Assembly (NCBI RefSeq): GCF_042646165.1
Contig: NZ_JBHRTC010000006.1
DNA length: 64,000 nucleotides
From: Microbaculum marinum
Lineage (GTDB): Bacteria > Pseudomonadota > Alphaproteobacteria > Rhizobiales > Tepidamorphaceae
Reading direction: 5' to 3' (one strand)
The translations under genes and the position numbers were made by a program. Position 1 is the first letter of the stretch. Each line of letters opens with the position of its first letter. This document shows positions 26,883-36,026 of the stretch, piece after piece. Below the pieces are notes generated by a model, which was not told the origin of the DNA, ran no database searches, and was given only the letters and a program-made list of their open reading frames with translations.

Positions 26883-27494
26883 ATGAGCAGCGAACACAAG
26901 TCTTCGGGCAACCGCCGGCAGAAGGCCACCGCCCTCGCCCTGTTCGCGCTGGTCGCCGGCATGGTCTGCCTGTCCTTTGCGGCGGTCCCCCTCTACAACA
27001 TGTTCTGCCGCGTCACCGGGTACGGCGGCACGACGCAACGCGCGGAGGCGGCGTCCGACCAGGTTCTCGATCGCACCGTGACGGTTCGCTTCGATTCCAA
27101 CATGTCGGGCAGCCTGCCGTGGTCGGTGAAGCCGGAACAGACCAGGCTGAAGCTGCGGATCGGTGAGACCGGCACGATGGTGTATGTCGCGCGCAACACC
27201 AGCGACGCGGCCACGATCGGCACGTCGACCTTCAACGTCTCGCCGCCGGCCGCCGGATACTATTTCAACAAGATCCAGTGCTTCTGCTTCACCGAGCAGC
27301 CTCTCGGCCCGAACGAGACCGCCGACATGCCGGTGGTGTTCTTCGTCGATCCGGCATTCGCCGAAGACAAGGACACTCGCGATCTGTCCGAAATCACGCT
27401 GTCCTACACGTTCTTCCCGGTCGAGGCCGACGGGGAGGATCCGGCAAGGCCCGTCGCTTCGGTGCCGGACGGGTCGGACAAGCGTCCACTGTAA
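26883..27494 (+). CDS. ctaG: Cytochrome c oxidase assembly protein CtaG/Cox11
   Basis: 203 residues: one N-terminal membrane helix and a periplasmic immunoglobulin-like domain. The family marks are PLYNMFCRVTGYGGT just after the helix, and the copper-binding CFCF motif in KIQCFCFTEQPL, followed by MPVVFFVDP. It inserts copper into the CuB site of subunit I. The ATG at 26883 has GGAGG upstream; a GTG at 26862 would overlap the coxF stop region. Confidence 0.95.
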   Translation: MSSEHKSSGNRRQKATALALFALVAGMVCLSFAAVPLYNMFCRVTGYGGTTQRAEAASDQVLDRTVTVRFDSNMSGSLPWSVKPEQTRLKLRIGETGTMVYVARNTSDAATIGTSTFNVSPPAAGYYFNKIQCFCFTEQPLGPNETADMPVVFFVDPAFAEDKDTRDLSEITLSYTFFPVEADGEDPARPVASVPDGSDKRPL

Positions 27495-27556
27495 GAACTT
27501 GATAGAGACAAGGGCCCGCGCTAAGCCGTATCGCGCGACCTGACGAGGGGATCAAA

Positions 27557-28393
27557 ATGGCAGACGCCCACGCCAAGCATCACGACTACCACCTGGTCGA
27601 ACCGAGCCCGTGGCCGTTCGTCGGAGCCCTTTCGGGCTTCGTGTCGGCGACCGGCATGGTCATGTTCATGCACGACATGGGCCCCTGGGTCCTGATCGTC
27701 GGCCTGCTGGGCGTCGCCTATACGATGATCTCGTGGTGGCGCGACGTGATTCGCGAAGCGGAGGTCGAAGGCCACCACACACCGGTCGTGCAGCTTCACC
27801 TGCGCTACGGCATGATCCTGTTCATCGCCTCGGAGGTGATGTTCTTCGTCGCCTGGTTCTGGGCCTACTTCGACGCGTCGCTTTTCACCGGCGAGGCGAT
27901 CCAGTACAGCCGCGTCGAGGCCACGGGCGGGGTGTGGCCGCCGGTCGGTATCGAGACCTTCGATCCCTGGCACCTGCCGCTGCTCAACACGCTTATCCTG
28001 CTGACCTCGGGAACGACGGTCACCTGGGCGCACCATTCCCTTCTCCACAACGATCGCAACGGCCTCAAGTGGGGCCTGATCTGCACCGTCATCCTGGGCG
28101 TCCTGTTCTCGTTTGTGCAGGCGTTCGAATACGCCCATGCCGACTTCGCCTTCGGTGGCAACATCTACGGGGCCACCTTCTTCATGGCGACCGGCTTCCA
28201 CGGGGCCCACGTACTGATCGGCTCGATCTTCCTGATCGTCTGCCTGTTCCGGGTCTTCGCCGGCCACTTCAAGCCGGACCACCATTTCGGCTTCGAGGCC
28301 GCGGCCTGGTACTGGCATTTCGTCGACGTCGTCTGGTTGTTCCTGTTCATCTGCATCTACATCTGGGGCTCCAGTGCGGCCGAAATCTACTGA
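27557..28393 (+). CDS. ctaE: Cytochrome c oxidase subunit III
   Basis: 278 residues with seven membrane helices. Recognisable blocks are YHLVEPSPWP at the start, MILFIASEVMFFVAWFWAYF with the lipid-binding Glu, LLTSGTTVTWAHHSL, and GFHGAHVLIGSIFL plus WYWHFVDVVWLFLF at the end. It stabilises the oxidase core and proton pumping. It is the last oxidase subunit gene and is followed by a good terminator structure. Confidence 0.97.
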   Translation: MADAHAKHHDYHLVEPSPWPFVGALSGFVSATGMVMFMHDMGPWVLIVGLLGVAYTMISWWRDVIREAEVEGHHTPVVQLHLRYGMILFIASEVMFFVAWFWAYFDASLFTGEAIQYSRVEATGGVWPPVGIETFDPWHLPLLNTLILLTSGTTVTWAHHSLLHNDRNGLKWGLICTVILGVLFSFVQAFEYAHADFAFGGNIYGATFFMATGFHGAHVLIGSIFLIVCLFRVFAGHFKPDHHFGFEAAAWYWHFVDVVWLFLFICIYIWGSSAAEIY

Positions 28394-28423
28394 CGCGAGG
28401 CGCCTGCGCCGCTGAATCATTGC

Positions 28424-28453
28424 GAAGGCGGCCCCCGGCCGCCTTCCGTTTTT
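28424..28453 (+). terminator. Rho-independent terminator after ctaE
   Basis: Nine-base arms GAAGGCGGC and GCCGCCTTC close a five-base loop, followed by CGTTTTT. This is a classic intrinsic terminator 30 bases after the ctaE stop. Some read-through to DUF983 and surf1 is likely, since those genes have no obvious promoter. Confidence 0.7.
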
Positions 28454-28484
28454 CGGGGACCTCCGGCGCGGCAACCAGGAGACC

Positions 28485-28892
28485 ATGACAGACGACCACC
28501 GATATCCGCCGCTGCCGCCGCTCTCCACCGGCCTGGCGGGCCGCTGTCCACGCTGCGGCGAGGGCCGGCTGTTTTCGGGCTTCCTGTCGACGGCGCCGGA
28601 ATGCCCGAACTGCGGACTCGACTATTCCTTCATCGATTCCGGGGACGGTCCCGCCGTCTTCGTCATCTTCATCGTCGGAGCGATCGTCGTCGGCCTGGCC
28701 TTCTTCGTGGAGTTCAACTACAGGCCGCCGTACTGGCTTCATCTGGTGCTGTGGCTGCCTCTGATCGTGATCCTGTCGCTCGGCATGCTGCGGCCGCTGA
28801 AGGGCCTGATGATTGCACAGCAGTACCATCACAAGGCCCAGGAGGGCCGAATGGAAACGCCACGCGACCCCGGCGCAGGCGGCGAGGGCTGA
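28485..28892 (+). CDS. DUF983 family membrane protein
   Basis: 135 residues. An N-terminal zinc-ribbon-like pair of CxxC motifs (CPRCGEGRLF and CPNCGLDY) is followed by two membrane helices and a basic tail. This is the DUF983 layout. The gene is regularly found between ctaE and surf1 in alphaproteobacteria, which suggests a part in oxidase assembly or metal handling, but no function is proved. The stop lies 1 base before the surf1 start. Confidence 0.85.
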   Translation: MTDDHRYPPLPPLSTGLAGRCPRCGEGRLFSGFLSTAPECPNCGLDYSFIDSGDGPAVFVIFIVGAIVVGLAFFVEFNYRPPYWLHLVLWLPLIVILSLGMLRPLKGLMIAQQYHHKAQEGRMETPRDPGAGGEG

Positions 28893-28893
28893 C

Positions 28894-29658
28894 GTGCCGG
28901 CCTGGCGCAAGGTCGCACTGACCGGTCTGCTCGTCCTGGTTGCGTTCGCGATCCTGTGCGGCCTCGGCATCTGGCAGATGCAGCGTCTCGCCTGGAAGAA
29001 CGGCCTGATCGCGATGGTCGAGGAGCGGGTCGAGAAGCCCGCCGTTCCACTGCCCGAGGAATCGGAGTGGCCGGCGGTCAACAGGGAGGAGGACGAATAC
29101 CGCAAGGTGACGCTGTCCGGCGAGTTCCGCCACGATCTCGAAGCACCCGTCTTCACCACGCTGGACGATCCGAAGTTCGGGCTGAACGGGGCAGGGTACT
29201 GGATCCTGACTCCGCTGCGTCTCCCCGACGGTTCCATCGTGATGGTCAATCGCGGCTTCGTCCCGATAGAGCGCAAGGATCCTGCGACCCGGCCGGAAGG
29301 ACAGGTCGATGGCGAAGTGGACGTTACCGGTCTCCTGCGCATGCCGGAGCGAGGCAACCTGTTCACGCCGGACGCGGACCCCGGCGCGAATGCCTGGTTC
29401 GTCCGGGACCCGGCCAGCATTGCCGAGGCACGGAACCTCGACAGGGTGGCCCCGTTCTTCATCGATGCCGATGCCACGCCCAATCCCGGCGGATTGCCGA
29501 TCGGCGGCACGACCCGGGTCCAATTCCGCAACGATCATCTCGGCTATGCGCTGACATGGTTCGGACTGGCGCTGGCGCTTGGCGTCGTCTTCGCGGTATG
29601 GGCAGCGGGTCAGCTGCGCCAGAACCGCAACCTTGCCGGCCACCAGCCCCGGCAATAG
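28894..29658 (+). CDS. SURF1-family cytochrome oxidase biogenesis protein
   Basis: 254 residues with one membrane helix at each end and a periplasmic domain between them. The SURF1 motifs are GLGIWQMQRLAWK after the first helix, FGLNGAGYWILTPL, VNRGFVP and NDHLGYALTWFGLA at the second helix. SURF1 helps deliver heme a to subunit I. The GTG start at 28894 follows the DUF983 stop directly, with GGCGAGGG as binding site. The frame is open upstream through the DUF983 gene but has no SURF1 similarity there. Confidence 0.92.
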   Translation: MPAWRKVALTGLLVLVAFAILCGLGIWQMQRLAWKNGLIAMVEERVEKPAVPLPEESEWPAVNREEDEYRKVTLSGEFRHDLEAPVFTTLDDPKFGLNGAGYWILTPLRLPDGSIVMVNRGFVPIERKDPATRPEGQVDGEVDVTGLLRMPERGNLFTPDADPGANAWFVRDPASIAEARNLDRVAPFFIDADATPNPGGLPIGGTTRVQFRNDHLGYALTWFGLALALGVVFAVWAAGQLRQNRNLAGHQPRQ

Positions 29659-29713
29659 GCTCCGGGACCAGTTCGGCAGTGAAGCATCGATCAAGTGACA
29701 TTTCGGAGCTGAC

Positions 29714-31123
29714 TTGAAATACGTAAGCACGCGCGGGCAGGCGCCCGCCCTCGATTTTTCGGACGTTCTGCTGACCGGCCTGGCGGCTGACGGCGGCCTC
29801 TACGTGCCGGAAACCTGGCCTTCCCTCAGCCAGGGCGAGATCTCGGCGCTGGCGGGCCTCGACTACGCCGACGCAGCGCAGAGGATCATCGCGCCGTTTG
29901 TCGGCGAGGCCATCGAGGCCGGCGCATTGCGCCAGATGCTGCACGACGCCTACGGGCAGTTTCGGCATCCGGCCGTCGCACCGCTCGTGCAGTCGTCGCC
30001 GAACGGCTGGATCCTGGAGCTGTTCCACGGTCCGACACTGGCCTTCAAGGATGTCGCGATGCTGCTGCTCGCGCGTCTGATGGATCATGTTCTGGCCGAA
30101 CGCGGCGGCCGCGCGACTATCGTGGGCGCGACTTCGGGCGATACCGGCGGCGCGGCGATCGAGGCCTTCCGCGGCCTTGAACGGGTCGACGTTTACATCC
30201 TCTACCCGCACGGGCGGGTCAGCGACGTGCAGCGCCGACAGATGACGACGGCGCGGGAGGACAACGTCCATGCGCTCGCACTCGACGGCACGTTCGACGA
30301 CTGCCAGGCGATCGTGAAGGGCCTGTTCGGGGATGAGGGCTTTCGCAGCCGGGTTACGCTCAGCGGCGTCAACTCGATCAACTGGGCCCGCATCGTCGCG
30401 CAGGTCGTCTACTATTTCACCTCCGCCGTGGCACTCGGGGCACCAAGCCGGCCGGTGAGCTTCGCGGTTCCAACGGGCAACTTCGGCGACATCTTCGCTG
30501 GCTACGTCGCCTCGCGCATGGGGCTCGACATTGAACGGCTGGTGGTGGCCACCAATGTGAACGACATTCTGGCCAGGACCCTCGACACGGGCCGCTACGA
30601 GGTCCGTTCCGTGGTGCCGACATCGAGCCCGAGCATGGACATCCAGGTTTCCAGCAATTTCGAGCGGCTGCTGTTCGAGGCGTCGGGCCGTGACAGCGAC
30701 GCGGTCGCCCGCTGGATGGACGGGCTGCGGCAGTCCGGCTCCTTCACGATCGACCACGCGACGCTCGCGGCGATCCGCGAACGCTTCGACGCCGTCAGCG
30801 TGGACGAGAACGCCTGCGGCACGACGATCCGCGACATGCTCGCCTCCGGCGGCTATCTCGCCGATCCGCATACCGCGATCGGGCTGGCGGCGGCGCGCCG
30901 GCACGGCAATGATCCGGCGACCCCGATGATCACATTGTCGACGGCGCATCCTGCCAAGTTCCCGGACGCGGTCGAAGCCGCCGCCGGGGTCAGGCCGGCT
31001 TTGCCGGACTGGCTGTCGGACCTGCACGAACGGGAGGAGACCTTCACGCGTCTGCCTGCCGATCAGGCCGCAGTTGCAAGTCACATCGTATCGACGACGC
31101 GCGTCGTCACCGAGGAAGCGTAG
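29714..31123 (+). CDS. thrC: Threonine synthase
   Basis: 469 residues of the long ThrC type. It begins with YVSTRGQAPALDFSDVLLTGLAADGGLYVP, has the PLP lysine K112 in LAFKDVAM, and the phosphate-binding ATSGDTGGAA motif. It makes threonine from O-phosphohomoserine; the kinase that supplies this substrate (thrB) is about 9 kb further on. The start is TTG at 29714 with GGAG upstream. The next gene's ATG follows the stop without a gap. Confidence 0.95.
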   Translation: MKYVSTRGQAPALDFSDVLLTGLAADGGLYVPETWPSLSQGEISALAGLDYADAAQRIIAPFVGEAIEAGALRQMLHDAYGQFRHPAVAPLVQSSPNGWILELFHGPTLAFKDVAMLLLARLMDHVLAERGGRATIVGATSGDTGGAAIEAFRGLERVDVYILYPHGRVSDVQRRQMTTAREDNVHALALDGTFDDCQAIVKGLFGDEGFRSRVTLSGVNSINWARIVAQVVYYFTSAVALGAPSRPVSFAVPTGNFGDIFAGYVASRMGLDIERLVVATNVNDILARTLDTGRYEVRSVVPTSSPSMDIQVSSNFERLLFEASGRDSDAVARWMDGLRQSGSFTIDHATLAAIRERFDAVSVDENACGTTIRDMLASGGYLADPHTAIGLAAARRHGNDPATPMITLSTAHPAKFPDAVEAAAGVRPALPDWLSDLHEREETFTRLPADQAAVASHIVSTTRVVTEEA

Positions 31124-32404
31124 ATGAGCGTACGAACCACCACTCTCGACAACGGCCTGCGGGTCGTCACGGCAGAGATGAGCCATGTGCAGACGGCGGC
31201 CCTCGGTGTCTGGGTGCGCGCGGGCGCGCGCAACGAGCGTCCGGAGGAACATGGCCTCTCGCATCTGCTGGAGCACATGGCCTTCAAGGGCACGAGGCGT
31301 CGCAATGCCCGCCAGATCGCCGAGGAGATCGAATCCGTCGGCGGCGACCTGAACGCCGCAACGAGCCACGAGACCACCGCCTACTACGCGCGGGTGCTGA
31401 AGGAGGACGTGCCGCTCGGCTTCGACATCCTCTCCGACATCCTGCGCGACAGCGTCTTCGACGGCGAGGAACTGCGCCGCGAGCAGCACGTGATCCTGCA
31501 GGAGATCGGTGCCGCCCTCGACGATCCGGACGATCTCGTCCACGATCTGCTGCAGGCAGCCGCGTTCGGCGACCAGCCGATCGGCCGGCCGATCCTGGGC
31601 ACCGCCGAGACGGTCGCCGCCCAGCGCGTCGAGGGGCTTCGTTCCTACCTGTCCGAGCACTATCGGGCGCCGGAAATGATCGTCGGCGCGGCCGGCGCCG
31701 TCGACCACGAGGCGATCGTCGATCTCGCCGGCGACCTGTTCGGCGGCTTCGCCGCCACACCGGGCGCGCCGTCGCCGGCGGCGCGTTACGTCGGGGGCGA
31801 GCGCAAGGTCGAGAAGGACCTGTCCGAAGCCAACCTGCTGTTCGCGTTTCCCGCACCGGCGTTCGTCGACGAGGATTTCTATGCGGCCCGGATCGCAGCC
31901 GCCGTGCTGGGCGGAGGCATGTCCTCGCGGCTGTTCCAGCGCGTCCGCGAGGAGAAGGGCCTCTGCTATTCGATCTATGCGTTCAACTGGGCGTTTTCCG
32001 ACGTCGGTCTGTTCGGCATATCGGCGGCGACCGAACCGCAGGACATCGAGCAGCTGATCGATGTCACGACCGCGGAAGTGTCGAACGCGATCAGCGAGAT
32101 CGACGATCAGGAGGTCACCCGCGCACGTGCCCAGCTCAAGGCCGGCCTGCTCATGGGGCTGGAAAGCTGTGCGGCCAGGGTCGAACAGATCGCGCGCCAG
32201 TCGCTGTTCCTCGGTCGCACCGTATCGATGGAGGAACTCACCCGTCGTATCGACGCGGTCGATGCCGCAAGCGTCAGGAACATCCTGGCCAGGATCATCT
32301 ACGACAATCCGCCGACCCTTGCGGCGGTCGGGCCCGTCGAACGCCTTGAATCCGCCTCTGATTTGCAGGAAAGATTGCGTGCAGCCGCGCGCGACGCGGC
32401 ATGA
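31124..32404 (+). CDS. M16-family processing peptidase (PqqL/MPP-like)
   Basis: 426 residues, soluble, with no signal peptide. The zinc motif is HLLEH at 47-51, with the third ligand E127 in HVILQEIG, the exact M16 spacing. The second half has the substrate-binding KGLCYSIYAFN stretch. This is the cytoplasmic alphaproteobacterial relative of the mitochondrial processing peptidase beta subunit. It is translationally coupled to thrC (ATG directly after TAG, with GAGGAAG inside the thrC end), an arrangement common in Rhizobiales. Confidence 0.93.
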   Translation: MSVRTTTLDNGLRVVTAEMSHVQTAALGVWVRAGARNERPEEHGLSHLLEHMAFKGTRRRNARQIAEEIESVGGDLNAATSHETTAYYARVLKEDVPLGFDILSDILRDSVFDGEELRREQHVILQEIGAALDDPDDLVHDLLQAAAFGDQPIGRPILGTAETVAAQRVEGLRSYLSEHYRAPEMIVGAAGAVDHEAIVDLAGDLFGGFAATPGAPSPAARYVGGERKVEKDLSEANLLFAFPAPAFVDEDFYAARIAAAVLGGGMSSRLFQRVREEKGLCYSIYAFNWAFSDVGLFGISAATEPQDIEQLIDVTTAEVSNAISEIDDQEVTRARAQLKAGLLMGLESCAARVEQIARQSLFLGRTVSMEELTRRIDAVDAASVRNILARIIYDNPPTLAAVGPVERLESASDLQERLRAAARDAA

Positions 32405-32425
32405 TCGGGCGACGGTTTTGGCAAG

Positions 32426-33019
32426 ATGGTGTTCCTCAGGTCGGTAACCGCCGAAACGGGACCGGCGATCCATGGCGAGGGGGTTCTGCTGCGCACCCCT
32501 CAGATGGGGGATTTCCCCGCCTGGATGGCACTGCGTGAGAGCAGCCGGGCATTCCTGACCCCCTGGGAACCCACCTGGCCGATGGACGATCTCACCCGAT
32601 CGGCGTTCCGCCGCCGCATTCGACGCTACCTCCAGGACATCCGCGAGGACGCCGCATATCCGTTCTTCATTTTCCGCAGTGACAACGACGCGTTCATCGG
32701 CGGTGTCACCCTGTCAAATGTACGGCGCGGCGTGACCCAGTCCGCATCGCTGGGATACTGGATCGGCGAATCCTTCGCCCGCCAAGGCTATATGACCGCT
32801 GCCGTGAGCGCATTGGTACCATTCGTATTTGAACAGCTCAGGCTGCATCGGCTCGAAGCGGCTTGCCTTCCCTCGAACGCGGCGTCTATACGGCTTCTTG
32901 AAAAAGTCGGATTTGCGCGCGAGGGCTTTGCGCGTCGGTATTTGCGTATCAATGGCGTCTGGCAGGACCATTTCCTCTACGCGATGCTCAGCGACGATCC
33001 GCGCCCCCTGGTGCGGTGA
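32426..33019 (+). CDS. GNAT acetyltransferase, RimJ-like
   Basis: 197 residues in the GNAT fold. The substrate-side LRTPQMGDFPAWMALRESS is followed by IGGVTLSNVRRG, the acetyl-CoA pyrophosphate loop in GYWIGESFARQGYMT, and LHRLEAACLPSNAASIRLLEKVGF, typical of RimJ/RimL enzymes that acetylate ribosomal protein N-termini. The true target is unknown. It lies 21 bases after the M16 gene in the same direction. Confidence 0.88.
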   Translation: MVFLRSVTAETGPAIHGEGVLLRTPQMGDFPAWMALRESSRAFLTPWEPTWPMDDLTRSAFRRRIRRYLQDIREDAAYPFFIFRSDNDAFIGGVTLSNVRRGVTQSASLGYWIGESFARQGYMTAAVSALVPFVFEQLRLHRLEAACLPSNAASIRLLEKVGFAREGFARRYLRINGVWQDHFLYAMLSDDPRPLVR

Positions 33020-33066
33020 ATGCTGACATGCCGGCGGCGCCGGAATCGCGACACACGGAAGGCCGG

Positions 33067-35964
33067 ATGAAAGACAGGATCGGGGGGCACCTAGGACGGC
33101 TGGCCGCAGCCCTGTTGGGCTTGGTCGTGCTGGCGCTCGCCGTGTTACCGGCGCATGCCCTTGAGGCAATCCCCGTTCCCCTCGACAGCAGCGCCATCGA
33201 CCTGACCGAGTCCGTCGACCTGTATCTGAGATACGGCGACCGCATCCAGATTTCGACCGCGCCGGACGCGGAGGGCTTCGTGCGCCGGATCGAGGTACGT
33301 TCCCGCGAGCCCGGCCACACCGCGTCCTGGGCCGTGTTCGCGCTGCGCAACGATTCCGACGAACAGATCGACCGCCTTCTGGTGGCCCCCTATTTCCGCA
33401 TGGTCGGCTCGGGCATCGTCAGGCCGGATCTCGGCCAGTCGCGCATCAGCGCCATCACCCCGAGTCAGGGCTTCCGGCCGGACAGGGAAGACAGTCACGA
33501 CGCCGACATCTACCTGATCACCCTCGATCCGGGCGCCGTGGTGACCTACGTCGTCGAACTCGCCGGCGACAGCATACCGCAGCTGCGCCTGTGGCAGCCC
33601 GACGCCTACAAGGAGAACGTCAACAGCTTCACCCTCTACCAGGGCATGGTGATCGGCATAGCCGGCCTTCTGGCGCTGTTTCTCACCGTTCTGTTCGTGG
33701 TCAAGGGCACGCTGATCTTTCCGGCCGCCGCGAGCATCGCCTGGGCGGTTCTGGCCTACCTGTCGATCGACTTCGGGTTCTGGAACAAGATCTTCGACGT
33801 GCCGGTCCAGGGCGACCAGGTGTTCCGGGCGGGCGCCGAGGCGATCCTGGCGGCAACGCTGCTGATCTTCCTGACCGCCTATCTCAGCCTGATGCGATGG
33901 CACGTGCGGCTGCTGTATGTCGCGGCGCTGTGGCTGATCACTCTTGTCGGCGTCGCCGCCCTTGCGGTGTTCGACGCGCCGCTCGCCGCCGGGATCGCCC
34001 GCCTGTCGCTCGGCGGCATCGGCATCATCGGAATGGCTCTCATCCTGTTCCTGGCCTTCCGCGGCTTCGACCGGGCCATCCTGCTGATACCGACCTGGCT
34101 GCTGCTGCTCGCCTGGCTCGTTGCCGCGGGGATGACCGTAACCGGCCGGCTGTCGAACGATCTGGTCTCTCCGGCCCTGGCTGGCGGCCTCGTGGTGCTG
34201 GTGCTGCTGGTCGGCTTCACCGTCATGCAGCACGCCTTCGCCGGCGGAGCGATCGGCTCGGGCATGCTCAGCGACTTCCACCGCAAGGCGCTGGCCCTGA
34301 TCGGCGCCGGGGACCTGGTGTGGGACTGGGACGTTCCGCGCGACCGGATCTTCGTCTCGCCGGAGCTGGAGGAGAAGCTCGGCCTGAAGCCGAACGCCCT
34401 GGAAGGCAGCGTGCGCCGCTGGATCGACGCGCTTCATGCCGGAGACCGCGACCGGTTTCGCGCCTCGCTCGATGCCGTCGTCGAGCAGCGGCGCGGACGG
34501 ATCGCCCAGGACTTCCGGCTGAGGGCCGCCGACGGCCACTATTTCTGGTACCGGATGCGCGCGCGCCCGATCCTCGGCGACGACGGCGAGGCGATCCGCC
34601 TCGTCGGCACGCTCGTCGACGTCACGGAGATCAAGAACGCCGAGGAGCGCCTGCTGCACGACGCGGTGCACGACAATCTGACGGGCCTGCCCAATCGCGA
34701 GCTCTACCTCGACCGCCTCGAGGCGGCGATCCTGCGCGGCCGCAGCGGCGAGACCCGGCCGACGGTCTTCGTCATCGATATCGACCGCTTCCGCCAGGTC
34801 AATGACGGGTTCGGCATCGCGGTCGGCGATTCGATCCTGCTGACGATGGCAAGGCGCCTGCAGCGCCATCTGAAGCTGTCGGACACGCTGGCCAGGCTGG
34901 CCGGCGACCAGTTCGGCATCATCCTCGTGTCGGAAGGCGATCCCAAGCGCATTGCTGCCTTCGCCGAGGCCGTGCGCCGCACCATCCGCACCCCGATCAC
35001 CTTCGGCGACCGCGAGGTGTTCCTGACTGCCTGCGTCGGCATTTCCGTCTTTGACGGCGGCGACAAGCGCAAGGAGGACCTGCTGGAGGACGCCGAGATC
35101 GCCATGTACCACGCCAAGCGGTTCGGACCGGACCGGGTCGAGGCGTTCAAGCCGGTGATGCGCACCATGGGCGGCGACCGGTTGGCCCTGGAATCAGACC
35201 TCCGCAGGGCGCTTGAGCGGGAGGAGATCAAGCTCGTCTTCCAGCCGATCATGCGGCTGGACAACAAGCGGATCGCGGGATTCGAGGCGCTGGTCAGGTG
35301 GGATCACCCCCGCCACGGCCGCCTCAATCCGCAGGAATTCCTGTCCATCGCCGAGGAAAGCGGCATGATCGTCGAGATCGGGCTGTTCGTGATGGATCGC
35401 GCGGCCCGCCAGCTCGGCGCCTGGCAGCGGGCGATGGGGGTCCACCTGCCGATCTTCGCCTCCGTCAACGTCTCCAGCCGGCAGCTGCTGCGCCACGACC
35501 TGATCAACGACATCCGCGCCGTGCTCGACCGCAACGAGGTTGTGCCGGGCACGCTGAAGCTCGAAGTCACCGAGTCGCTGGTGATGGAGAACCCGGAATA
35601 CGCCGCACAGGTCCTCGAGCGTGTCCGCGAACTCGGCGCCGGGCTGGCCCTGGACGACTTCGGCACCGGCTATTCATCGCTCAGCTACCTGCAGAGATTC
35701 CCCTTTGATACCATCAAGGTGGACCGGTCGTTCGTGCGCCACAACGGCAGCGGGACGCGGCCGGTGATCCTGCGCTCGATCGTCGCGCTGGCCCACGATC
35801 TCGGCATGGAAGTTGTCGCGGAAGGCGCCGAGACCGACGAGGACGCCATCGAGCTCTACGCGCTCGGCTGCGAGTACGCGCAGGGCTTTCTGTTCGGCGA
35901 GCCGATGTCGGCGGAGGAATGCCGGCACCTGCTGGCGCGCCAGTCCGCCATGATGCGTCATTAG
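33067..35964 (+). CDS. Membrane PAS-GGDEF-EAL protein, predicted c-di-GMP phosphodiesterase
   Basis: 965 residues. Order: signal peptide (to PAHA), a periplasmic beta-rich domain of about 170 residues, seven membrane helices (about 190-395, a 7TMR-DISM-like layout), a PAS domain (about 415-525), a GGDEF domain and an EAL domain. The GGDEF signature is degenerate (AGDQF at 612-616), so cyclase activity is unlikely. The EAL domain is intact: EALVRW at 740-745, DDFGTG at 863-868 and the later AEGAET glutamate. It would degrade c-di-GMP in response to a periplasmic or membrane signal. The ATG at 33067 has GGAAGG upstream and begins the signal peptide; a GTG at 33016 overlaps the previous stop. 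Confidence 0.9.
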   Translation: MKDRIGGHLGRLAAALLGLVVLALAVLPAHALEAIPVPLDSSAIDLTESVDLYLRYGDRIQISTAPDAEGFVRRIEVRSREPGHTASWAVFALRNDSDEQIDRLLVAPYFRMVGSGIVRPDLGQSRISAITPSQGFRPDREDSHDADIYLITLDPGAVVTYVVELAGDSIPQLRLWQPDAYKENVNSFTLYQGMVIGIAGLLALFLTVLFVVKGTLIFPAAASIAWAVLAYLSIDFGFWNKIFDVPVQGDQVFRAGAEAILAATLLIFLTAYLSLMRWHVRLLYVAALWLITLVGVAALAVFDAPLAAGIARLSLGGIGIIGMALILFLAFRGFDRAILLIPTWLLLLAWLVAAGMTVTGRLSNDLVSPALAGGLVVLVLLVGFTVMQHAFAGGAIGSGMLSDFHRKALALIGAGDLVWDWDVPRDRIFVSPELEEKLGLKPNALEGSVRRWIDALHAGDRDRFRASLDAVVEQRRGRIAQDFRLRAADGHYFWYRMRARPILGDDGEAIRLVGTLVDVTEIKNAEERLLHDAVHDNLTGLPNRELYLDRLEAAILRGRSGETRPTVFVIDIDRFRQVNDGFGIAVGDSILLTMARRLQRHLKLSDTLARLAGDQFGIILVSEGDPKRIAAFAEAVRRTIRTPITFGDREVFLTACVGISVFDGGDKRKEDLLEDAEIAMYHAKRFGPDRVEAFKPVMRTMGGDRLALESDLRRALEREEIKLVFQPIMRLDNKRIAGFEALVRWDHPRHGRLNPQEFLSIAEESGMIVEIGLFVMDRAARQLGAWQRAMGVHLPIFASVNVSSRQLLRHDLINDIRAVLDRNEVVPGTLKLEVTESLVMENPEYAAQVLERVRELGAGLALDDFGTGYSSLSYLQRFPFDTIKVDRSFVRHNGSGTRPVILRSIVALAHDLGMEVVAEGAETDEDAIELYALGCEYAQGFLFGEPMSAEECRHLLARQSAMMRH

Positions 35965-36026
35965 CCTGCCAGGACGGTGCCGCCGGACTGCCGTCGCCCT
36001 GCCGTCAGTGTGCCATCGGTGTGCCG

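Noticed and set aside
33016..33066. Upstream GTG start for the c-di-GMP phosphodiesterase, overlapping the acetyltransferase stop
   Set aside because: It would place 17 polar residues before the signal peptide, and the ATG at 33067 has a better ribosome binding site.
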